A DNA stretch of 37,976 nucleotides from Bifidobacterium breve. GTDB lineage: Bacteria; Actinomycetota; Actinomycetes; S36-B12. The position numbers and the translations under genes are program-made. The notes beneath the pieces are model-generated. The model saw only the letters and a list, made by a program, of their open reading frames with translations, was not told the origin of the DNA and made no database searches. Shown piece by piece: positions 32,648 through 37,976 of the stretch (positions are counted from its first letter, which is position 1; every line of letters begins with the position of its first letter). Where the stretch lies: contig CAMAWO010000008.1 in the NCBI GenBank assembly GCA_945861925.1, positions 1-37,976 on the forward strand, written 5' to 3'.

Positions 32648-33768
32648 GAATGTGATGTCTTTCTCTTTGGGCGCGCTGCCAGGCCCTGGATGAGGGCTTC
32701 GTACTCATCAGTGACTGCGTCCCATTGGTAGACCGCGGCGATTCTAGCGAGGCAGTTGGTGGTGAACTCGGTGAACGTTTCATCAAGGCCCTCGCCGGCC
32801 GATTGATCGAAGATCGCCGTGAGTTCCGGCTCAGTCGCCCAGAAGAACGCTTGACTGTCGGTGACCTCACGGTTGAACTCAACGTCATAGGCGAGGACGG
32901 GGACTCCGGCGCCCATGGCACGGAGCAGTGATGGATTAGTTCCCCCGACACTGTGGCCGTGGATATACGTGCGGGCATTCGCGTACAACTGGTCGAGTAA
33001 CTGCTGGTCATAGATTCCGCCAGTGAAAATGATCCTCGGGTCGTCCTGCGCTGCCGCCCGCACAGCGTCGATGTAGCCGTGCGAGTAGGGCGCGCTGCCC
33101 ACCACGATGAGCGGCCGGGTTTCAGCGCTCAACCGGTAGGCGCTCACCGCGTCGAGCACATGGTTTTCGGGCTCAAATCGCGCGACGATGAGGTGGTAAC
33201 CCTGTTGATCGAGCGAAAACTCTGCGATGCGGTCGCTGCCCGGGGTGATGATCTCCGCGCCGTAGCGGATGACGACGCTTTCGCGTCCGTACTCCGCCTT
33301 CACGTGGTCGGCGATTGCTTGTGAATCGGCGATGACCTCGTCGCCCCACAGCACCGATGCCCGCTCGGCCCAGCGGTAGTACCGCGCGCCCACACCCCGC
33401 CACTTCTCACGTTTCGACTCCAAGCCGTCGAGGTGAATGGCTGTTGGGATGCCAGCGAGCTGCAGCGGCCGCAGGAGTGGCGCATTGCCCGCGTTGAGGA
33501 GCAGCACAACATCGGGTCGGTCCTTAATGATCGCGTGAACCGTACTGACCGCCGTGTGGCTGAGGGTCTCGGTCATGCGATGGCGCAGGGCCGGCGCATT
33601 GACGAGGGTCATCCCGAGGTACTCGGTTCGCTGCTGGCCCGGATTGCGGCAGTAGACCGTGACCTCGTACCCGCGCGCTGCCAGGCGCCTGCCGATTTCC
33701 TCGACGGCGGTCTCGAAGCCCCCGTGCAGCGCTGGCACGCCGCGCGTACCCATCAGGGAGACCTTCAC
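32644..33768 (-). CDS. DUF1972-type family 4 rhamnosyltransferase (WchF-like)
   Basis: This 374-aa protein starts at GTG 33768 (VKVSLMGTRGVPALHGGFETAVEEIGRRLAARGYEVTVYCR), the diagnostic start of DUF1972 proteins such as the beta-1,4-rhamnosyltransferase WchF. Other motifs are HLDGLESKREKWRG, VIRYGAE, YHLIVARFEPENHVLDAV and HSVGGTNPSLLRAMGAGVPVLAYDVEFNREVTDSQAFFW near the C-terminus. TACGGT stands six bases before the GTG, so the mRNA may be leaderless; the track start 28 codons upstream would run into the rmlC promoter. Rhamnose addition as the second sugar of the repeat or linkage unit is likely. It leads the operon ending at 26240 and is divergent from rmlC. Confidence 0.88.
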   Translation of the reverse strand: MKVSLMGTRGVPALHGGFETAVEEIGRRLAARGYEVTVYCRNPGQQRTEYLGMTLVNAPALRHRMTETLSHTAVSTVHAIIKDRPDVVLLLNAGNAPLLRPLQLAGIPTAIHLDGLESKREKWRGVGARYYRWAERASVLWGDEVIADSQAIADHVKAEYGRESVVIRYGAEIITPGSDRIAEFSLDQQGYHLIVARFEPENHVLDAVSAYRLSAETRPLIVVGSAPYSHGYIDAVRAAAQDDPRIIFTGGIYDQQLLDQLYANARTYIHGHSVGGTNPSLLRAMGAGVPVLAYDVEFNREVTDSQAFFWATEPELTAIFDQSAGEGLDETFTEFTTNCLARIAAVYQWDAVTDEYEALIQGLAARPKRKTSHS

Positions 33769-33774
33769 GCGACC

Positions 33775-33829
33775 ACCGTACTTGCACGACGTGCGCATCT
33801 CCCCCGTCGGTGGTCTGCGCTGATAGCCT
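33775..33829. promoter_or_regulatory. Divergent promoter region between the WchF-like GT and rmlC
   Basis: On the minus strand TACGGT (33775-33780) precedes GTG 33768 by six bases. On the plus strand TAGCCT (33824-33829) precedes GTG 33837 by seven. Both genes are apparently leaderless and share this short gap, so they should be co-regulated. No clear -35 boxes were found. Confidence 0.4.
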
Positions 33830-33836
33830 TCGGCGC

Positions 33837-34457
33837 GTGCAGACGAGTCCACTTTCGATAGACGGTGTCTGGGAATTTACCCCCAAACTCCGGCCCGACG
33901 ACCGGGGTGTCTTCCTCGAATCCTTCAAGGAGTCGGTCCTCGAAGAGGCGATCGGCCACGATTTCACCCTGCAGCAGATGAACATCTCGGTCTCTAGGAT
34001 CGGCACCGTTCGCGGAGTGCATTTCGCACTCGTCCCACCCGGGCAGGCGAAGTATGTGCAGTGCTTCTCGGGGCGAATCCTCGACGTCGTCGTCGATATC
34101 CGGGTCGGTTCGCCGACCTTCGGGCAGTGGGACGCAGTTGAACTCGACGACGAGAGCCGCAAGGGTCTCTACATCGCCGAGGGACTCGGACACGCCTTCT
34201 GCGCCCTGTCTGACTCGGCCACGGTTGGCTACCTGTGCTCGACTCCGTACTCGCCTGGGCGCGAGTTCGGCATCCACCCGCTCGATCCCGCGCTGGGCCT
34301 GCCCTGGCCGAGTGGCGCCGAGTCGGTTCTTTCGGAGAAGGACGCTGCCGCGCCGACCCTTGGGGAGGCAAGGGCCTCGGGCCTGCTCCCCACAATGGCC
34401 GAGTGCCAAGCCTTCGCGGCGACCAAGGAGATCACCGGGATGTCGTCAGGCGCCTAG
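33837..34457 (+). CDS. rmlC: dTDP-4-dehydrorhamnose 3,5-epimerase
   Basis: This enzyme makes dTDP-4-keto-L-rhamnose, the third step of the Rml pathway. The product is a 206-aa cupin: IDGVWEFTPKLRPDDRGVFLESFKE, QQMNISVSRIGTVRGVHFALVPPGQAKYVQCFSGRILDVVVDIRVGSPTFGQW, GLYIAEGLGHAFCALSD and YSPGREFGIHPLDPALGLPWP. The His of RGVHF is the catalytic base position. The usual RGLHYQ is RGVHFA here, a small deviation that several actinobacterial RmlC proteins share. The start GTG 33837 lies seven bases behind TAGCCT. The 68-base gap to the divergent GT4 holds both promoters. Confidence 0.93.
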   Translation: MQTSPLSIDGVWEFTPKLRPDDRGVFLESFKESVLEEAIGHDFTLQQMNISVSRIGTVRGVHFALVPPGQAKYVQCFSGRILDVVVDIRVGSPTFGQWDAVELDDESRKGLYIAEGLGHAFCALSDSATVGYLCSTPYSPGREFGIHPLDPALGLPWPSGAESVLSEKDAAAPTLGEARASGLLPTMAECQAFAATKEITGMSSGA

Positions 34458-34514
34458 CCGCGGGCCGGTGCATAACTCAAGCGCCCCCTTCCCTTCACTT
34501 GACGAACGCCCCAG

Positions 34515-34544
34515 TTGACAAATGCCGCATTACTACTGCATTGT
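34515..34544 (+). promoter_or_regulatory. Promoter of the Phd/RelE-type pair
   Basis: A perfect TTGACA (34515-34520), an 18-base spacer and CATTGT (34539-34544) are followed seven bases later by ATG 34552, again a leaderless layout. The -10 is weak, but the -35 is the best consensus match in the window. Confidence 0.5.
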
Positions 34545-34551
34545 GCCAAAT

Positions 34552-35019
34552 ATGACCGTTACGTTACCGATCACGACGTTTGCCCGCGAGTACGCCGCGC
34601 TGCTGGACGCGCATCCCGACGACGAGTTGGTCCTCGAGCGGCGCGCTGGCAAGGCTGCCGTCGTGGTCCGCTCGCTTCGCCTGACCCAAGGCGACCGCCA
34701 GGCGGTCGAGGCAATCTCCCACGTTCTATCCCAGTTGCTAGCCCACACGGACCTGTCCGCCGCGATCGCCGACGGCCTGCAGGACGAGTTCCCCTGGATG
34801 GCGCTGCTGCCCGCCCCCGTCCGCGGCGAGTGCGCTCGCGAACTGCTCATTGTCCTGCGGGCCTCGGCTGCTCTAGGCCGGTACGGCGCCTTGCATGACA
34901 CGCTCGACTCATGGAAGGCGACCGCGGAGATCTACACCGACTCCCATCTGGTCGCCCAGCTGACCGAGCCCGTGGACACCCCCGACGGTGGGGACGTACC
35001 GGCTCCGAATCAGGACTAG
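34552..35019 (+). CDS. Phd-like antitoxin with long C-terminal domain
   Basis: This 155-aa protein starts at ATG 34552. The N-terminus TVTLPITTFAREYAALLDAHPDDELVLERRAGKAAVVVRSLRL follows the Phd/YefM pattern, with a strand, an F-x-x-x-x-x-x-L helix, then exxVxxxRxGKxxxVVVxx. Residues 60-155 are helical (AVEAISHVLSQLL, GECARELLIVLRASAALGRYGALHDTLDSWKATAEIYTD) and longer than in classic Phd, perhaps a toxin-wrapping segment. The stop is 3 bases before the toxin GTG, so the two are co-translated. The frame is intact and has its own promoter. It lies between rmlC and the convergent toroid gene. Confidence 0.65.
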   Translation: MTVTLPITTFAREYAALLDAHPDDELVLERRAGKAAVVVRSLRLTQGDRQAVEAISHVLSQLLAHTDLSAAIADGLQDEFPWMALLPAPVRGECARELLIVLRASAALGRYGALHDTLDSWKATAEIYTDSHLVAQLTEPVDTPDGGDVPAPNQD

Positions 35020-35022
35020 CCT

Positions 35023-35397
35023 GTGCCCAAACGACTGGAAGACGTCGCCCCTCCCCCGCGACCGGGCGAGTGGCGGATCCGCTTTGGTACGTCCGAGGCT
35101 GCAACCAGCTGGCCGGAGATGTGCGCACAGTTCCCCGGAAACTCCCATGAGGCGTGGGAGCGGATGCGGCACTCCCCCACGGAACGCACCGGCACCCAGA
35201 AGCCACTCGCAGGTCCCCTCGCGACGCGTCAAGTGCGCGGCGAGGAACTCGCTCAGTGGCAAATCGACATCTCTAGCGGGGCCCGCCTGATCTACGCAAT
35301 TGACCCCGCCAAGCGCACCGTATGGGTCATGCTTGCCGCCACGGGTCATCCGGGGGCCACGCTCGCAAAAGGCAAACGCAGCAGCCAGAACAGATAG
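35023..35397 (+). CDS. RelE/ParE-type toxin
   Basis: This 124-aa protein starts at GTG 35023. The sequence WRIRFGTSEAATSWPEMCAQFPGNSHEAWERMRHSPT...PLAGPLATRQVRGEELAQWQIDISSGARLIYAIDPAKRTVWVMLAATGHPGAT follows the RelE/ParE fold: an N-terminal strand and two helices with a central W, then a strand LKGxLAxR, a strand xWQxDxxxGxRxxYxID, and a final VWxxxAxTGHP strand. Actinobacterial members of this long form are annotated as RelE-like translational toxins. No frame damage is seen, making this the only complete two-gene TA system in the window. Confidence 0.75.
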   Translation: MPKRLEDVAPPPRPGEWRIRFGTSEAATSWPEMCAQFPGNSHEAWERMRHSPTERTGTQKPLAGPLATRQVRGEELAQWQIDISSGARLIYAIDPAKRTVWVMLAATGHPGATLAKGKRSSQNR

Positions 35398-35427
35398 TTC
35401 ACCTGCATCCTCGCCGAAATCGTTCGG

Positions 35428-37734
35428 CTAGCCGGCGGGGCCCCTTGTCTTGAGATTCACGCCCGGGACCTTCGAACGGTCGAGTTTCAGGCCCGGCCCT
35501 GATGGGACCGCTCCCGCCCACCACGCCAATGCCGTCTGGCTGAGCGCGTATTCCTCACGTCCGAGCGCATATGACTCCTCAACACCGCCCTTGTCGTAGA
35601 TTCGCCCATCGGTCCAGCGCTGCTGCATCCCCCGCGTATCGCGCGCATGGGCTGCAAGGAACTTCGCGGCTTGGGTATCAGGTGCCGAGTAGAGCGACGC
35701 GAAGGAGTCAACACCGGTGAAGGTCGCGGGGCGACGAGCACCCCACTTGACCCCCTGCGGGTAGTAGATCTGGCCGCCCGGCTGGTAGACGATTCCGCCC
35801 GGTGCCGCATAGGGCGGTGACGCGAACTTCACGACAGTCAGTGCCCGATACACGATGTCGGCATTGAGGAACAGTGACTCCGGGACCGGGACCTTAGCGC
35901 TCCGCAGCAGGCTGGCAGCCCACCACAGATGAAGCACGTTTTGGATGTAGTCCGGGTTGATGATCCCGTGATTGGTGATCGTTCCGTCCTCATTGGCGTT
36001 CGTGCCCGGGAGGTTCTTGCTGATGTTCACGCCGTTAACCACGAGGTTGTTCGTGAGATCACTCGGACGTGCGAACGCCGCGATCGAGTACTCAACGACT
36101 GTGCGCCGCCAGGTTTCAGCTCGTTTGTCCCCGGGCATCATGGCGAGCGCGAGCGCGGGAGCGGTCAGGTCCCACGACACCTCGTCAGCTTTCGAGTTGC
36201 CCGGGGAGATTTCAACCCCAGCGCGGGTGCGGTAGTAGTGCGGGCCGCGGGCCGCGACTTCATCGGCCTCGGCTGCAACCATCGATACGATGTAGGCCCG
36301 TTCCTGCTTGCTCAGTTCATCCCAGAGCAGCCATCCCGCCTGCCCAGCCGTAGCCGCCCACAGCGCAGACTGCCACTGCAACCCCCATCCACCAGGGGTG
36401 ATCGAGGCGTGCTGGCAGGCGATGCTCCGAAGTTGCCACCTCGCATAGGCGAGGAGGTCAGCCCTGCTGATGTTCTGGACGTTCTTCCACGTCGAGGTCG
36501 TGAGCATGATCGCAGCGGCCTGCGCCGAGTTTGCGCTTCGGCGAATCGACTCCTCAGCGGTCTTATGGACGCTCAGTGCATCGAAGTACGGCTCCCCCCA
36601 TCGGTTAGCGAGGCGCACTGTGTGGTCATTCGTCATGGCATAGCGCAGGCCGTCCTGCACCGTTGCCTGGATTTCGGCGTATCCGGCCTTCGCTGTGCTC
36701 CCGGTGAGTCGAGCAGGAGGATCGACGCGACGTGCCCACTTCAGCGCCCTCGCCTGCGCCACCGAGGATGCAGTTGGGCATTGGTCGACCCCGGTCCCTT
36801 GGCTTGCGGCAAGGGGAACCTGCCCTGCCTGCATCGGGACGGTCAAGGTCGCCGTCTTGCTAATCCGGTTGACCCCCTCACTGAAAATCCAGGTCACCCC
36901 GCCCCGGACCACTCCGGGTGTGTCGATACCGTCACCATCCCAGTCGCCGACGATCGGCACATCGGTCGGCAAGCCGAACGGCATCGTGACGATGGCTGTG
37001 TTCGTTGCGTCAGCGAAGGAAACGTCAACGCCCTTGCTCACCTTGGGTGGCTTCTTGACGGCCGTGAACTGCAGTATCCAGACGCCCTGCCTGACCACGC
37101 CGAGGTCATCACGACCGTCACCATTCCAGTCGCCCACGACCGGTGTGTCGCCCGCCGCTCCGAAGGTCTCGGTCCGCTTCGTGTTTTCGGAGGAGAGCCG
37201 CCAATTCCAGGCACCATCCTTGAATACGCCGATGTCTGGCTGACGATCAGCATCAATGAGCCCGGTAACTGGCAATTCACCCGCCTGCCCGCCCCACGTT
37301 CCCTTCGCCTGCCAAGCCGGTGATCCGACCACCGCGTTGGTGTAGAACCACCGGCCCCGGTCATAGCGACCCGGCGTATCGACTCCATCGCCATTCCAGT
37401 CCGCCATGAGCGGCTGCCCCGAGCCGGCCGGCATCCGAATCGTGGTGGTCTTCGGTGGCATCCCGATTCCGGAGAAAATCGTAAAGACTCCGGTCGAGGC
37501 CACGGCCCCCGCAGGAAGTGACGTGGGCGAGCCTCGCTTCGCCCGCGAGCCCTGCCCTTCGACACCGGCATTCTCGGACCCTAGCCCAGCCGCCGCAGGC
37601 ATCTTGGGGGCAGGCAGAACGACGATAGGGCTCAATGATGGACGCGCCCATACTGGCGCCGCCTGAACGAGGAGGGCGGACGTGGCAATAAGCGCCAGCA
37701 CACGGAGACTGGTCAGAGCGAGCATTCTTGGCAT
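35428..37734 (-). CDS. Secreted FG-GAP repeat protein with alpha/alpha-toroid-like domain
   Basis: This 768-aa protein has a signal peptide (MLALTSLRVLALIATSALLVQAAPVWA; starts at 37734 or 37725, neither with a strong ribosome binding site). Residues 95-310 contain FG-GAP/VCBS-like repeats with calcium-type loops DWNGDGVDTPGRY, DWNGDGRDDLGVV and DWDGDGIDTPGVV. Residues 330-768 are helical and rich in Trp and Tyr (RWGEPYFDALSVHKTAEESIRR, WGLQWQSALWAATAGQAGWLLWDELSKQERAYIVSMVAAEADEVAARG, TITNHGIINPDYIQNVLHLWWAASLL). They recall the toroid of heparinase-like lyases and glycosidases, with NHGIINPDYI as a candidate active-site strip. It may process the polymer made by this island. It converges on the RelE-type gene. 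Confidence 0.75.
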   Translation of the reverse strand: MPRMLALTSLRVLALIATSALLVQAAPVWARPSLSPIVVLPAPKMPAAAGLGSENAGVEGQGSRAKRGSPTSLPAGAVASTGVFTIFSGIGMPPKTTTIRMPAGSGQPLMADWNGDGVDTPGRYDRGRWFYTNAVVGSPAWQAKGTWGGQAGELPVTGLIDADRQPDIGVFKDGAWNWRLSSENTKRTETFGAAGDTPVVGDWNGDGRDDLGVVRQGVWILQFTAVKKPPKVSKGVDVSFADATNTAIVTMPFGLPTDVPIVGDWDGDGIDTPGVVRGGVTWIFSEGVNRISKTATLTVPMQAGQVPLAASQGTGVDQCPTASSVAQARALKWARRVDPPARLTGSTAKAGYAEIQATVQDGLRYAMTNDHTVRLANRWGEPYFDALSVHKTAEESIRRSANSAQAAAIMLTTSTWKNVQNISRADLLAYARWQLRSIACQHASITPGGWGLQWQSALWAATAGQAGWLLWDELSKQERAYIVSMVAAEADEVAARGPHYYRTRAGVEISPGNSKADEVSWDLTAPALALAMMPGDKRAETWRRTVVEYSIAAFARPSDLTNNLVVNGVNISKNLPGTNANEDGTITNHGIINPDYIQNVLHLWWAASLLRSAKVPVPESLFLNADIVYRALTVVKFASPPYAAPGGIVYQPGGQIYYPQGVKWGARRPATFTGVDSFASLYSAPDTQAAKFLAAHARDTRGMQQRWTDGRIYDKGGVEESYALGREEYALSQTALAWWAGAVPSGPGLKLDRSKVPGVNLKTRGPAG

Positions 37735-37964
37735 AGGACCGTTGATCGCATCGGCACCTTCACTAGCGTGACCCTGTCCGGGTGTTCGCGCTTTATCGTG
37801 GTAAGGCTATCGCCAGAAACCCCACGGAACCAGAGCAGCGACATGGCCAACTTGGGGTTGATACCAAGAGCAAAGTCGACGTAGCTCACAGCATCATCCT
37901 CGTACGGGAAGGCCGGGAGTTTGATATAAAACCGTTGATCGCTACTGCTGAGCACTCGGTTCAA
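37713..37964 (-). CDS. Possible C-terminal end of a gene entering from the right edge
   Basis: A minus-strand frame open from the window edge reads ...VASLNRVLSSSDQRFYIKLPAFPYEDDAVSYVDFALGINPKLAMSLLWFRGVSGDSLTTIKREHPDRVTLVKVPM and stops 22 bases inside the following gene. The residue mix is protein-like but I recognise no family, and the base composition is more balanced than in neighbours. The nominal TTG start has no ribosome binding site. It may equally be the 5' leader of the toroid gene. Confidence 0.25.
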   Translation of the reverse strand: MNRVLSSSDQRFYIKLPAFPYEDDAVSYVDFALGINPKLAMSLLWFRGVSGDSLTTIKREHPDRVTLVKVPMRSTVLCQECSL

Positions 37965-37976
37965 CGATGCGACCCA

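Noticed and set aside
35929-37323. Plus-strand 464-aa ORF
   Set aside because: Antisense to the secreted toroid protein, whose signal peptide and repeats are clear.

Overview
The window is high-GC DNA with frequent GTG and TTG starts, several start codons placed 6-7 bases behind a TAnnnT-like -10 box (leaderless style), and protein families typical of Actinomycetota. A member of the Micrococcales is a reasonable guess, but no rRNA or other marker gene is present to confirm it. I saw no tRNA, rRNA, CRISPR array or transposase.

The backbone is a cell-surface glycopolymer island. On the minus strand it carries an FkbM-methyltransferase/glycosyltransferase fusion cut by the left edge (1-2042), a GMD-type pair of SDR enzymes (4945-6934; GDP-mannose to a GDP-6-deoxyhexose), two very large glycosyltransferases (16330-19806), the Wzm/Wzt ABC polymer exporter (19815-21844), a further GT4 (24191-26032), and an operon of six genes (33768 to 26240). 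That operon reads GT4, GT2, a 59-aa membrane protein missed by the ORF track, a NoeA-like methyltransferase, a membrane sulfatase-fold enzyme and a polytopic GT-C-like membrane protein. On the plus strand are a GT2, rmlA and rmlC, which supply and use dTDP-L-rhamnose. A secreted FG-GAP/toroid protein closes the window. Together these genes can make nucleotide sugars, assemble a polymer on the inner face, export it through Wzm/Wzt and modify it outside.

Toxin-antitoxin (TA) modules, nearly all damaged, are threaded between the glycan genes. They are a MazEF-like pair with a toxin lacking its N-terminus (2214-2617), AbiEi/AbiEii with a frameshifted toxin (2714-4307), a wrecked hipBA (about 4505-4922), an HTH antitoxin-like orphan (7092-7733), hicAB with a nonsense codon in hicA (12454-12885), and an HTH-MNT/HepT remnant (14339-14884). 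Only a Fic protein (8970-10097) and a Phd/RelE-type pair (34552-35397) look intact. In most cases the antitoxin frame is open and the toxin is broken.

Other damage includes an amber codon inside the catalytic R-X10-H motif of an acyltransferase, a second truncated rmlA 3' end forming a 349-bp direct repeat around the hicAB segment, frameshifted tandem Ig-like secreted proteins, and an unrecognised multi-broken gene at 13443-14225. The stretch from about 12.0 to 14.9 kb is essentially a gene graveyard.
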